Below, piece after piece: positions 27,401 through 36,416 of a DNA stretch of 64,000 nt. How positions within the stretch are numbered: the first letter of the stretch is position 1; the number at the start of each line of letters is the position of its first letter. Source of the stretch: Arthrobacter citreus. GTDB taxonomy: Bacteria; Bacillota; Bacilli; Bacillales; Bacillaceae_G. The notes below the pieces were generated by a model, which was not told the origin of the DNA, did not search any database, and saw only the letters and a program-made list of their open reading frames with translations. The position numbers and the translations under genes were made by a program. The DNA is taken from the NCBI GenBank assembly GCA_013200995.1, contig CP053688.1:1426001-1490000 (forward strand), given 5' to 3'.

Positions 27401-27526
27401 AAAATATAGGTTTGTTAAAACTTATTTTGAACAATATTAAAATATAGATTTGTTAAAACTTATTTCGAGCAATATTAAAATATAGATCTGTTAAAACTTA
27501 TTTCGAACAACTTTAAATTATAGATT
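27401..27526. repeat. 38-bp tandem repeat, about 3.3 copies
   Basis: Units begin AAAATATAG(A/G)T at 27401, 27439 and 27477, and a partial fourth starts near 27514. Copies differ at a few positions only. The array lies in the 560-bp gap 27155-27715 between the endolysin and the small membrane protein; the rest of the gap shows no supported gene. Confidence 0.8.
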
Positions 27527-27715
27527 ATCCTCTTTGTTTTCACTTTACCTCGCTCCTTTTTACTAGAGATATTTTGCCTTACAATACACATTTTACCAAA
27601 TTAATCATTAAATAATCAAGAACAAACTAAATAATGATTTTATTAATAAAACCTAAAAAATAAGATGTAGCCTTTTTCAAAAATACAATTTTAAAATTTT
27701 ACTTTAATAGAAACT

Positions 27716-28543
27716 TTAATTAAATAATTTAGACCATGTAATAGGCCCTACTTTACCATCGATTGTTAACCCCTTTTTCTTTTGGAAGTCCCTTATTGCT
27801 TTTTCTGTTAACGGACCAAACTTACCATCTACTGTAACTTTTACTATCGTTTGAACTAATTTAACGATACTTCCTTTTGAACCTACTTTTAAAATGGATC
27901 CTGGGTAAACTGGTGGTTTAGGTTTTACAGCTGGCTTTTCTGTATCTGCAGGTTTTGTTTCTACTTTTGGAGGATTTAGAATTAATCCTACTTGTTTTTT
28001 GAAGTCCTTAAATTTTACAGGATCTTCAACAAATGGAGATGGACAATCCTTATAAGTTACATCAAAGTGTCTCACAATATTTTTTTCTGTTAATTTATAA
28101 ATCTTGCAAAGTGCAGCAACATCATTAATTGCACGATTAATAGTGTCTTGGTGGATAGTGCCATCTTTCTCAACACACATTTCATAACTTAAAGTGTATA
28201 AGTTAGCATTAGGAGCAATTTCTTTTACACCTCGATAAGCTGAACCATCTTCATTACGTTTTTGAACATCATTTGCATGATAAGCTACTTCATTTAAAGG
28301 GATAATACATACTGATTCAGTTTTATCACCAAAAATATGAGCTGAAGCATAAGTTCCTTTTTTCCCCTGAGCTTCTGCTAATTTACTTTGAGCTGGTAAA
28401 GTAACACCAAAATAAGTTACATGTTTTTTAGCACTTGCACCGAAATTAGCAGTCCAATGTAATACGATCTTTTTAACATCCTTTAAAAGAGTACCCGGTC
28501 TTGTATATTTGTTTTTTGGAATAAATTCATTTCTCCAAGTCAT
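27716..28543 (-). CDS. Endolysin: N-acetylmuramoyl-L-alanine amidase
   Basis: A 275-residue lysin. The N-terminal Amidase_2 (T7-lysozyme-like) domain has zinc ligands H29 (IVLHWTAN) and the His of RHFDVTYKDCP. A Pro/Lys-rich linker (about 188-205) leads to a C-terminal peptidoglycan-binding domain with two VDGKFGPLTEKAI/IDGKVGPITWSKL half repeats. ATG at 28543 has the ribosome site AAAGGAGAGG. It overlaps the holin gene by 17 bp and cuts the cell wall at the end of the lytic cycle. No signal peptide, so it depends on the holin for export. Confidence 0.93.
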   Translation of the reverse strand: MTWRNEFIPKNKYTRPGTLLKDVKKIVLHWTANFGASAKKHVTYFGVTLPAQSKLAEAQGKKGTYASAHIFGDKTESVCIIPLNEVAYHANDVQKRNEDGSAYRGVKEIAPNANLYTLSYEMCVEKDGTIHQDTINRAINDVAALCKIYKLTEKNIVRHFDVTYKDCPSPFVEDPVKFKDFKKQVGLILNPPKVETKPADTEKPAVKPKPPVYPGSILKVGSKGSIVKLVQTIVKVTVDGKFGPLTEKAIRDFQKKKGLTIDGKVGPITWSKLFN

Positions 28544-28907
28544 TTTGAACCTCTCCTTTATCAAATGTTTTTAATTTGTCTTCAACTTGTGCAGGAAGTA
28601 CTACTCCTACAGCTTTTAAATTCTCAACAATACTTCCACCTTCTTTATAGATAAATAGAGCAAGCGTAAAGCCAGTTAAATAAAAGTTAAGACCTAAAAA
28701 CACATCTAGCCCTAGTACAAAAACAATTCCTACTAGTTCCCCAATCCACCGAATAATTCCATCTCGCATAACTCGTGATTTGTATTTTGAAACACCTTTC
28801 CACGTCTTTAATAAACCCGTAATAAAATCTAGAACTTTTACAAGAAAGTAAAATAATAAAGCTCCTTGAATTAGTTTTGGTAATAACGAAATAACATCGA
28901 TTTCCAT
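28527..28907 (-). CDS. Phage holin (phage_holin_4 / toxin secretion type)
   Basis: A 126-residue protein with three to four hydrophobic segments (LIQGALLFYFLVKVLDFITG, WIGELVGIVFVLGLDVFLG, TGFTLALFIY) and a charged C-terminal tail (GEVQNDLEK). The position directly before the amidase and the segment YKEGGSIVENLKAVG fit the phage_holin_4 family. ATG at 28907 has the ribosome site AAAAGGAGAT. Confidence 0.88.
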   Translation of the reverse strand: MEIDVISLLPKLIQGALLFYFLVKVLDFITGLLKTWKGVSKYKSRVMRDGIIRWIGELVGIVFVLGLDVFLGLNFYLTGFTLALFIYKEGGSIVENLKAVGVVLPAQVEDKLKTFDKGEVQNDLEK

Positions 28908-28936
28908 GATTACATCTCCTTTTAGACATAAAAAAT

Positions 28937-28956
28937 ACACCTATGTTTTAGGTGTT
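28937..28956 (-). terminator. Hairpin before the holin
   Basis: Stem ACACC/GGTGT with an adjoining T-run on the minus strand, overlapping the stop codon of the 69-residue gene. It could reduce read-through into the lysis pair. Confidence 0.5.
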
Positions 28957-29150
28957 GTTTCAATTTGTTCAATAGATTTTATACAATGATTCTTTTGAAA
29001 TAAATCTAAGAACTTACATATGAATTTACAAAAGATACAAGTATTTATTCGTTTACCCATGCGTGACGATATTGTTTCATCTGGGTTACCAGCTAGAATA
29101 GTATTTATTAGTTGGTCTATCGCAATTAACAAGTTCCATATATACCCCAT
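28941..29150 (-). CDS. Small lysis-cassette protein with PDETISSRMGK motif (69 aa)
   Basis: A 69-residue protein. The pattern IAIDQLINTILAGNPDETISSRMGK, then LDLFQKNHCIKS, resembles short proteins of unknown function encoded beside holins in many tailed phages. Two CxxC-like cysteines (CIFCKFIC) may bind metal. Role unknown. Confidence 0.6.
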   Translation of the reverse strand: MGYIWNLLIAIDQLINTILAGNPDETISSRMGKRINTCIFCKFICKFLDLFQKNHCIKSIEQIETTPKT

Positions 29151-29154
29151 AAAA

Positions 29155-29691
29155 TCACCATACTATTAAATTTAGTTGTTCGGTAGTTGTAGCCTTTTCA
29201 ACTTGAGGCTGTAATATATCTCGAAATTTAACGATACTGTTTTGTATATGAGTCAAGTGTGCAACGTATAACGTTTCCATACTTTGAGCGTTTATTGGAA
29301 CTCTTACAACATTTCCTTCCATATCGTAAGCAGTCCATTTCAATCCTTGAATATAACCCCTCTCAAAGGCTTTTAATATTTTATCGAAATTACCTTGAGC
29401 TTGTTGGCTATTGGAAAACTGATATTGTACCCCGTCAATAGTAGCAGTGAATTTGTCTAGAATACCCTGAGTACAGAAATTGTCTAGCTCGTTTATCTTT
29501 CTTTGTTTTTCCAATTCAAAGAGATAATTTTCATCTTTGATCAGTCTTCCGTTAATGTACTTATAGCCATCTGGTTTGTCGAATACCTCCATAGAATCTA
29601 CTTGTACTTGTATTGGCTTACTTCCAACAGGAGATGTACCGAAAGCTACTACATTGTTGTTATCATCTACGTCTATATAAATAGTAATCAT
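29155..29691 (-). CDS. Tail-associated protein (DUF4376-like, 178 aa)
   Basis: A 178-residue protein. The segment ATIDGVQYQFSNSQQAQGNFDKIL and the later TLYVAHLTHIQNSIVKFRDI resemble the DUF4376 domain found in phage tail-fibre accessory proteins. Its start overlaps the stop of the receptor-binding gene by 4 bp (ATGA), so it is coupled to it. It may help assemble or cap the tail fibre. Confidence 0.65.
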   Translation of the reverse strand: MITIYIDVDDNNNVVAFGTSPVGSKPIQVQVDSMEVFDKPDGYKYINGRLIKDENYLFELEKQRKINELDNFCTQGILDKFTATIDGVQYQFSNSQQAQGNFDKILKAFERGYIQGLKWTAYDMEGNVVRVPINAQSMETLYVAHLTHIQNSIVKFRDILQPQVEKATTTEQLNLIVW

Positions 29692-31565
29692 CTACTTCTC
29701 CCCCAAATCGCAGCCCAATATATTGTGGTGGCTGTAGTATCTACTCTGTATACGTTACAGTTAAATCCACTTACTGTTGGATTACTGAAAGAAACCCCTT
29801 TTACAAATGTCTCTGGTCCACCAGTATTTGGAGTTACTTGTATTGATGGAATACTCGGAAATGCTTGTGGGAAGGTTACAGCCACAGTACTTACTCCATT
29901 GGCTACGCCAGGCACTGATACAGTTCCTGTTTGGATTATTACTTGACCCTCATGAATTACTGAGTTACTTCCTAAATATAAGCTACCATCAACAGCCCAT
30001 AACCTGTCATAATCAGCAAGAAGTAAACTGTCTGTAGCTCCTGTACTTTTAAGAAAGAAAATACCTTCACTGCTGGCATCAACAGCGTCATTAAAGATAA
30101 GAGCGTTCAAACCTCTAATATCTTGGTTCTTAGCGTGGATACCAAATAGACCTTTACCAAAGTTACCTCCAGTTACTCCACCGTTATTTGTTAATATGAT
30201 TATTCCACCGTAGATATTGGAGTTTATTATGTCTCCACCGTTTATAACATCTCCTGTATCGTCAGGAGGTATAGCGTTCATTGCTTTACTTTCTGTAATG
30301 TTTTGGGAGAAAGCCGAAAAATCTGGGTATTGATAAACTGTATCAGTTACAACCATAGTCCAAGGATAGTTGTCTGTACTTCTGTCGAAACGAATATTGT
30401 CTCCTGCTTCCATAGCTGGATTACCTTGCCAATCCATGGTATACCCATTATAGACTCTACCCTTCAAAACAGCAGCAATACTATCTACATATGCTTGCGT
30501 TATAAATGGGTTCTTTACCCTCAATACCATAAAGTTTCCTAATGTACCGTTTGTGTAAACGTTACCGTTGTAGTCTGTACCTTCGATCTGGTCAACAGAA
30601 TAAAGGTCACTACCTGCTGATTGATACTCGAACCAGTTGTCGTCTGATATATAGATATCAGGTGTTGTTCTTCGTCCGATAGTATCTTGCCAAGTAGCTG
30701 GAGAGCTGTCGGTTAAGGTTGTTTCGCATCTCATAGTTACAACATAACCGTTTATACCAGTTATTGTACCTAACCCAACACCGTTTAACCCTAAACTACC
30801 ACCGTTACAGATGTAATCTCCAACCTTTACTCCACCTGCATCCCAAGCGGAACGACTGGCAGAGTTTACTGTCATTGTGTAAGTATTCCCTTTTACATAG
30901 TTTGCTATATTGGTATCAAAAGTTATTGCAGGTATTACAACTGTATTATTTATGTTAGAGTCTGTACTTCTTGGTACTTTTACAGCTATTGAGCCAGATC
31001 GATTAATTACTCCCCAACCAGCCATTAAACCAGCCATGAACCCTAACATATCTCTACAAGAGAATCCTAAAACTTTATTTATGGTAGTAGTTGGATAAGT
31101 ACCAGCTAATGGAACTCCAGATAGAGTTGAAATTCTAGACATAACGTTGGCTATCGTGTCTGTATCTCCAGCTGTCCAAGTATAGTCAATATCTAGCAAT
31201 CCCATTCTGTCGTAACAAGTTAAAGTCCATCTATTTACAATAGCATCGTTCTGCATATCGGAAACTATGAACTTTCCTAGAGAAACGTACTGATAGCTTG
31301 ACCCTCCCACGTTTACTCCCATGAATGGTTCGATAGTTGCACCGTCAACAGTACTAGGTGTTATGTTTTGTAAAGTTATGTTGAAGGTGTTGGATACCGC
31401 TGTTCCTATTTCAAACACATCTGAAAGAGAAACAGTATCATGAAATTCCCAACTTACAATTTTATTTGAGTCATATGTTGTAGTACCATTCACTACAATA
31501 TAAGAATCTACTATTCTTGATTTAGCCATCATATTACTGTTAAAGAGGTTTGATGCTGTTATCAT
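29688..31565 (-). CDS. Tail tip / receptor-binding protein with lectin-like C-terminus
   Basis: A 625-residue structural protein. The N-terminal half resembles baseplate hub proteins (SLGKFIVSDMQNDAIVNRWTL, then RISTLSGVPLAGTYP). The middle has NINGSNIYGG-type fibre sequence. The end (about 550-625, QTGTVSVPGVANGV, AVTFPQAFPSIPSIQVTPN) looks like an H-type lectin or fibre-tip domain, so it likely touches the cell surface. Good ribosome site GTAGGAGGTTAAGT. I see no separate Tal protease or long fibre gene, so this protein may do both jobs. Confidence 0.75.
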   Translation of the reverse strand: MITASNLFNSNMMAKSRIVDSYIVVNGTTTYDSNKIVSWEFHDTVSLSDVFEIGTAVSNTFNITLQNITPSTVDGATIEPFMGVNVGGSSYQYVSLGKFIVSDMQNDAIVNRWTLTCYDRMGLLDIDYTWTAGDTDTIANVMSRISTLSGVPLAGTYPTTTINKVLGFSCRDMLGFMAGLMAGWGVINRSGSIAVKVPRSTDSNINNTVVIPAITFDTNIANYVKGNTYTMTVNSASRSAWDAGGVKVGDYICNGGSLGLNGVGLGTITGINGYVVTMRCETTLTDSSPATWQDTIGRRTTPDIYISDDNWFEYQSAGSDLYSVDQIEGTDYNGNVYTNGTLGNFMVLRVKNPFITQAYVDSIAAVLKGRVYNGYTMDWQGNPAMEAGDNIRFDRSTDNYPWTMVVTDTVYQYPDFSAFSQNITESKAMNAIPPDDTGDVINGGDIINSNIYGGIIILTNNGGVTGGNFGKGLFGIHAKNQDIRGLNALIFNDAVDASSEGIFFLKSTGATDSLLLADYDRLWAVDGSLYLGSNSVIHEGQVIIQTGTVSVPGVANGVSTVAVTFPQAFPSIPSIQVTPNTGGPETFVKGVSFSNPTVSGFNCNVYRVDTTATTIYWAAIWGRSR

Positions 31566-31575
31566 ACTTAACCTC

Positions 31576-31947
31576 CTACAGTTCTATGAATTCCATAGAT
31601 ATTTTGTCCCATCTTCCAAGAGCATTGTTATACATAGGAGCTACCCTATCCCCAACATAAAACTCTTTTGTAGTAACTCCAAGCATAGGATCAACATATT
31701 TACAGAAAAAACTAGTATTTCCGCTGTTATGTACAGCGTTCAAAATTGCTTGCATTTCGGAAATTGTAGTTTGTGGAAATGTAACAGACAATTTCCGTTT
31801 GATTGCAATTCGTGTTCTAACCAAGTTACCATTGGCATTACGAGTAGATTTTTCTGAATCTAAATCTAATATTGTAACTTGGAATTCACTAGGAGTTTTA
31901 ACAGCTACAGTTGAACCTGCACTTGCTCCAATTTCTAGGAATGCCAT
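31576..31947 (-). CDS. DUF6711-like tail protein (123 aa)
   Basis: A 123-residue beta-rich protein (IKRKLSVTFPQTTISEMQAI, then FYVGDRVAPMYN) placed where siphophages carry a distal tail protein. The sequence resembles DUF6711-type phage tail proteins from memory. It probably forms part of the tail tip between the tape measure and the receptor-binding protein. Confidence 0.65.
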   Translation of the reverse strand: MAFLEIGASAGSTVAVKTPSEFQVTILDLDSEKSTRNANGNLVRTRIAIKRKLSVTFPQTTISEMQAILNAVHNSGNTSFFCKYVDPMLGVTTKEFYVGDRVAPMYNNALGRWDKISMEFIEL

Positions 31948-31959
31948 AAAACAAACCTC

Positions 31960-34578
31960 CTATATTTTCAGAATTGGTCTGCCAGATTGTCGTCTTAGGT
32001 CATTTATATGACCAAGAGCAATTCTTCCCAAATCTCTACCACCGACTTGAACTACAATGTCGCCACCACGACCTCCACCACCCATAGAACTAGCCAGTTT
32101 GCTTGCCAAAGTATCCATCCAACCTGTGTTATTCTCTAATGGTAAAACAGCTTCACGACCAGCTTCACCAATATTAGCAATAGTTGAACCAGTAGTAATA
32201 CCACCTTTTGCTAACTTAGGAATCTTACTGATTTTAGGAATGCCAGAAATTCCAGGAAGTTTATTTAACTTTCCGACCATCTTATTAACCGCGTCGATCA
32301 TACTATTAATAAATCCTACAGCTTTATTGTAAACAGTTTTAAAACCACTTGTGATTGAACCACCTAAGCCGCTTGTAACACTAGAAAACGCGTTTTTGAT
32401 CGGTTTCGTTACATTATTACTGAACCAACTTGTAATACTCTTACCGCCAATACTAGAAAAATAACCTTTGATATTCGACCAAATTTGACCACCAATACCA
32501 GTTCCACTAAAGCCTTTTGCTACATTCGCTCTAATGCTTGTAAACCATTTTGCTTCATCTAGTTTACCGAAATAATCAGTTATGTTTTTCCAAATTGTCC
32601 AACCTATACCAGTACCACCGAAGCCTTTTGCAACACTATCTTTTATACCTTGAAACCATTTCGTTTCGTCAATGCTGGCGAAATAACCTTTAATGTTTTC
32701 CCAAACTTTCGCCCCAATACCAGTACCACTAAAAGCGCTACTAATCTTACTTACTACATTATCATTAAACCATTTTGTTATATCTCCAACCTTACCAGTA
32801 GTAAATGCGTATTTCACATTTTCCCAAATCCTACTGCCTAAATCAGTCATTCCATCAAAAGCGCTATTTATTTTAGGTGTTACGTTATCCGTAAACCATT
32901 TTTTAATGTCAATTGTTTTTAATGAATCCCACCAAGCAGTAAAACTAGCTTTTAGGTTGTCAGTTACTTTGCCAGAGAAAACATCCTTTGCGAATTGCTC
33001 AATATTTTTAGTGATAGTTGACCATGTATCTTTAAACGTATCGAATTGTTTTGATAGTTTCCCGCCTAAGTCACCGCCTACTATATCGACAATAAAATCA
33101 CCGAATAGATCGTAAACGTCCCCGATTAATTTCTTCGTATCTTGCCAGGCTTTGCCCCAATCACCGTTTAGAACGTCAGCAATAATACTAAAAGCGTCCC
33201 CGATAATAGATAACGAATTCCCAACTAGATCAATAGCGGTTTTTAATAAATCCCATGATGTTTTTACAAGTCCATTGACCATATTTTGTATAAAAGGCGT
33301 ATTCCATATATCAACTAAACCTTGCCAGAAATCCTTCGCGCCTTGTTTCAAGTTATCCCATTGAGGTTTTAAGTCTGCTAAATATCCTTTGATTTTATTC
33401 GCCCATTCTACCCATTTACTATCATTATCTGGTGGATCTCCTTCGTTTCCACTTCCAGTATCAATGCCACCAGTACCTGGATCAATTCCACCACCGCCAT
33501 TACCTCCACCACCAGAACTACCACCTGTTCCAGGGTCAGGTGTATTGGATATTCCAAATGACAAGATATTTAACGCGTCAAATCCTGCCAATGTACTCTT
33601 CATAGTATCGACTGCTTTTTTAACCTTCTTACCAGTTTTAGTGAACTGGTCTCCTAATTTACCTACTGAAGCAGTTTGTTTATTCGTTGTTGCAGTTTGT
33701 AGTTTAAATGTTTTAGTTGCATCTTTAACATTCTTCTTATTCCCAAATAAAGCGTTCATAAACGAAGCTACTGCACCTAAAGCTCTTATAACACTATTTG
33801 CAAAAGCTGTTAAATACGGAAGCGCTGCATTCAACATCGGTAAGAAAGCTTGACCTAAAGCAAGTCTTGCATCTAATAATGAAGCTTTAAATATGTTCAT
33901 TCTCATTGCGGTATTATCTGCAACTTCTATACCTAAATTTTGACTTACTTGTTGCAAAATATGGTGATATAGAATAGTTTTCTGCATGTTGGTACTTAGT
34001 TGTGCCCATGGTGTTCCGTTTGCCATTTGCTTATAGGCATCACTTTGCATAATAGCACTAGCACGCACATTGACTCCTAGTTCATCTGCTCCGTCGGCTT
34101 CCTGATTCATTGCAGAACGAATACGGTCTGAAACTTCAGTCATTGCCATACCTCGTTTAGAACTAATAACGGCAGCTACCCGCATCATCTCTGTTGTTTT
34201 TGATAATAGGTCAGCTTGACTTGTTGCAATACCTCTGAAATTTAATGAGAGAGTATTTGCTAATTCAGCACTTTGTAATTTTGAAAATCCAAGCGATCTA
34301 CCAACTGTATCCTGCCATTTAACAAAATCATTCATGCTTGAACCTAATGTTTCACTAAGTGTTCCCATCATTGCTTCAAATTTCATTGCATCAGATGTTG
34401 CATCTTTCAGTATTGCTCCAACTCCAATAGTTGCTAATGTTGCTGCTATTTTACCTACAATTCCTTTAATACCGCTTTGAAATCCGCTTAATGTACTTTG
34501 AGCTTTTTTCATTTCGGTTTTCATTTGTGAAGCATCTGCACCAATACGGACCAATAAGTTTCTTAATCCACTAGCCAT
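31960..34578 (-). CDS. Tail tape measure protein
   Basis: An 872-residue protein that sets tail length and enters the cell during injection. The N-terminal domain (FRGIATSQADLLSKTTEMMRVA) matches the TP901-type tape measure. A hydrophobic part, Gly-rich linker (GTGGSSGGGGNGGGG) and about five 40-residue Trp repeats (KWF, GFxGTGIG, IWxNIxxYF) follow. The C-terminal part carries GEAGREAVLPLENNTGWM, common in these proteins. ATG at 34578 has AAGGAGG at good spacing; the frame is open further upstream. Using about 0.15 nm per residue, a tail near 130 nm is expected. Confidence 0.92.
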   Translation of the reverse strand: MASGLRNLLVRIGADASQMKTEMKKAQSTLSGFQSGIKGIVGKIAATLATIGVGAILKDATSDAMKFEAMMGTLSETLGSSMNDFVKWQDTVGRSLGFSKLQSAELANTLSLNFRGIATSQADLLSKTTEMMRVAAVISSKRGMAMTEVSDRIRSAMNQEADGADELGVNVRASAIMQSDAYKQMANGTPWAQLSTNMQKTILYHHILQQVSQNLGIEVADNTAMRMNIFKASLLDARLALGQAFLPMLNAALPYLTAFANSVIRALGAVASFMNALFGNKKNVKDATKTFKLQTATTNKQTASVGKLGDQFTKTGKKVKKAVDTMKSTLAGFDALNILSFGISNTPDPGTGGSSGGGGNGGGGIDPGTGGIDTGSGNEGDPPDNDSKWVEWANKIKGYLADLKPQWDNLKQGAKDFWQGLVDIWNTPFIQNMVNGLVKTSWDLLKTAIDLVGNSLSIIGDAFSIIADVLNGDWGKAWQDTKKLIGDVYDLFGDFIVDIVGGDLGGKLSKQFDTFKDTWSTITKNIEQFAKDVFSGKVTDNLKASFTAWWDSLKTIDIKKWFTDNVTPKINSAFDGMTDLGSRIWENVKYAFTTGKVGDITKWFNDNVVSKISSAFSGTGIGAKVWENIKGYFASIDETKWFQGIKDSVAKGFGGTGIGWTIWKNITDYFGKLDEAKWFTSIRANVAKGFSGTGIGGQIWSNIKGYFSSIGGKSITSWFSNNVTKPIKNAFSSVTSGLGGSITSGFKTVYNKAVGFINSMIDAVNKMVGKLNKLPGISGIPKISKIPKLAKGGITTGSTIANIGEAGREAVLPLENNTGWMDTLASKLASSMGGGGRGGDIVVQVGGRDLGRIALGHINDLRRQSGRPILKI

Positions 34579-34597
34579 AAATTTTACCTCCTTCCTT

Positions 34598-35262
34598 TTA
34601 GTATGTAGATCCTTCAAATGCTGCGTTCATAACTTTTACCATGTTAAGCATATGTTCAGCAGGCATTTTTTCTTGTTTAGAAGGTTGTTTACCAATAACC
34701 TCTTCTAAACTCGGCATTTCTTTCGCTCGTTGCCAAGCTGCGCCTAACCAAGTTAGAGTGAGTTTATCTTTATGTTCAGTTTCTAATCGTTTGTTATAGG
34801 ATTTTATATAAAGTCCTAACTCAAATGGAGTCATTTCTTCGTAGTCTGGAATCCTAATTCCGATTTCAATAGCGATAGACAAAGTTTCATCAAAATCATA
34901 TTCTTTCGCTTCTGCTATTTGTCCATCGCCATCATGTTTTTTACTTCTTCACCATCTGCACCGAAAGCCCTAGCAATGGCTTCTGAAATTTTCTCGATAA
35001 TAACCTTGTAATTAGCAGCTTCTTCCAATATATCCTCAACTTTTTCCAAAGTTAATTCCTCATTATTACTTTTTGCATCAACTAAAAGACCACAATACAT
35101 ATAAATTTCAATTTCCTCTGGATCAAGATTCATAATTGATTCATCAATTTGAACTAATGTTTTACCTGTCATTGCCTTTAATTGTTTTAATGCTTTATGA
35201 CCAAATTTTAAAATTCTCGGTTTATCAAGATTAATAATTACTGGCTCACTATTTTTACCCAT
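34598..35262 (-). CDS. Tail assembly chaperone, long form made by -1 frameshift (gpGT-like)
   Basis: The 115-residue short protein and the following open frame join through a -1 shift at A AAA AAC (34936-34942), giving 221 residues. After the slip the frame reads KKHDGDGQIAEAKEYDFD and continues through SIAIEIGIRIPDYEEMTPF to a stop at 34598. There is no good start codon for the second frame. This is the classic gpG/gpGT arrangement before the tape measure gene; the long form recruits tail tube protein to the tape measure. Confidence 0.85.
34915..35262 (-). CDS. Tail assembly chaperone, short form (gpG-like)
   Basis: A 115-residue acidic, helical protein (start MGKNSEPVIINLDKPRILKF). ATG at 35262 has GGAGG at 8 bp spacing. 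It lies between the tail tube and tape measure genes. The 0-frame stops at 34915 after the slippery site, and a fraction of ribosomes shift to make the long form. Confidence 0.88.
   Translation of the reverse strand: MGKNSEPVIINLDKPRILKFGHKALKQLKAMTGKTLVQIDESIMNLDPEEIEIYMYCGLLVDAKSNNEELTLEKVEDILEEAANYKVIIEKISEAIARAFGADGEEVKNMMAMDK
34936..34942 (-). other. Programmed -1 frameshift site A AAA AAC
   Basis: On the minus strand the heptamer AAAAAAC is in the X XXY YYZ register of the short chaperone frame (GTA AAA AAC). The -1 frame is open from here to 34598. Confidence 0.85.
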
Positions 35263-35281
35263 TAACATTTCCTCCTAATAA

Positions 35282-35313
35282 AAAATAAAAAGACTAGGGA
35301 ATCCCCTAGCCTT
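35282..35313 (-). terminator. Hairpin after the major tail protein
   Basis: Stem CTAGGG/CCCTAG extended by flanking pairs and followed by T-rich sequence on the minus strand, within 30 bp of the tail protein stop. It could leave the tail tube message more abundant than the downstream genes. Confidence 0.75.
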
Positions 35314-35315
35314 GA

Positions 35316-36023
35316 TTATGCAGTTTTAACAACAGCCACTTCATAAACTTTTTGAGTTTTTCCAGGTTCATTTGCTAAGATTGTTAACATTTTAGAACCA
35401 ATTGCAGCCATTGGAATAGATGCAGAAGCTGAACCACTAGTTAATACTTGTGAGTATACCCCATCAATAAATAACTGTAATGTATGGTTTGCAGCAGTAG
35501 CAGTAACCGTAACTGAAGTTGCAGTAACTCCGCTATATGAGTATGTGTAAATTCCATTATTGAAGGAAGGTGTTAATGCGCCACCTGTACCAACTAATGA
35601 TAATCCTGTTAACCCTCCAGATGGTGTTAAACCAAGTGAAGGTTGTCCACTAACTTTAATAGTTGCTTCAAATGGAATGAAATCTTCTTTTTGAGCATCT
35701 GTTTTTACATTCGTTACAATCCCGCTAAAAATCCAACTCGCACCTAATGTTGAAGGGAATAAAATTGTAAATGCTGTTAAAACACCAGAATTAAATGCGT
35801 TATAAATTGCAATTTGTCCATTTGTATCAGCAGGATTAAATGTGCCAGCAATGCTTACTTCTCCACCATCTTTTAGACCTTGGATAAATGTTTTCCATCC
35901 ATTACTATCTAAATTTGTAGTTTCCAACGTATCTGCTGATAATTCCATTCCACCAATCGAATTTAGTTCTGTAATACTATTTGCCCCTATTTGTAATTTC
36001 GTACCCATTGCAGCAGTAGCCAT
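35316..36023 (-). CDS. Major tail (tube) protein with Ig-like C-terminal domain
   Basis: A 235-residue protein. The first ~135 residues (GTKLQIGANSITELNSIGGM, DGGEVSIAGTFNPAD, ATIKVSGQPSLG) fit siphophage tail tube proteins. The last ~95 (LSLVGTGGALTPSFNNGIYTY, then VTATAANHTLQLFIDG) form a cadherin-like or Ig-like beta sandwich, which usually decorates the outside of the tail. It is followed by a terminator hairpin and then the chaperone. Confidence 0.88.
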   Translation of the reverse strand: MATAAMGTKLQIGANSITELNSIGGMELSADTLETTNLDSNGWKTFIQGLKDGGEVSIAGTFNPADTNGQIAIYNAFNSGVLTAFTILFPSTLGASWIFSGIVTNVKTDAQKEDFIPFEATIKVSGQPSLGLTPSGGLTGLSLVGTGGALTPSFNNGIYTYSYSGVTATSVTVTATAANHTLQLFIDGVYSQVLTSGSASASIPMAAIGSKMLTILANEPGKTQKVYEVAVVKTA

Positions 36024-36026
36024 TCT

Positions 36027-36416
36027 TTATACCTCCTTGTATTTAACTTCAATATTAAAATTCAAACGATTGTAATCTAATTCTTGTTCATATAAATCTC
36101 TAACATTATTAATCGAAATCATTTGAATTAAAGGACCATTTTGTCCAATATTTCTACCTAAAAAGCTAATAAGCTTATCTTTTACTAGTTTAAATAACGT
36201 TTGAACCTCTTTGTATGAAGGATGTAATATATCTAATACATACGTTCCTTCTACTATGTTCGATGGTCCATTAAGATTGATTGGATAATTCACATCATCC
36301 TTGTAATATGTCATAAAAGGTCCTTCTTCACCTTCTATAGCGTGTATTGGATAAATGTTACCGTTTAATTCTGTAATACTATTTAATTCAAAATACAACG
36401 CTTCTTCAAATGTCAT
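36027..36416 (-). CDS. Tail completion / DUF3168-like protein
   Basis: A 129-residue protein (MTFEEALYFELNSITELNGN at the start, then HAIEGEEGPFMTYYK). Its size, place before the tail tube gene and pattern fit the tail terminator group (DUF3168, gpU-like). The start overlaps the upstream stop by 4 bp. Confidence 0.7.
   Translation of the reverse strand: MTFEEALYFELNSITELNGNIYPIHAIEGEEGPFMTYYKDDVNYPINLNGPSNIVEGTYVLDILHPSYKEVQTLFKLVKDKLISFLGRNIGQNGPLIQMISINNVRDLYEQELDYNRLNFNIEVKYKEV

Noticed and set aside
33389..33853. 154-residue Pro/Leu-rich open frame on the plus strand
   Set aside because: It is the antisense of the Gly-rich linker of the tape measure gene, with no ribosome site.
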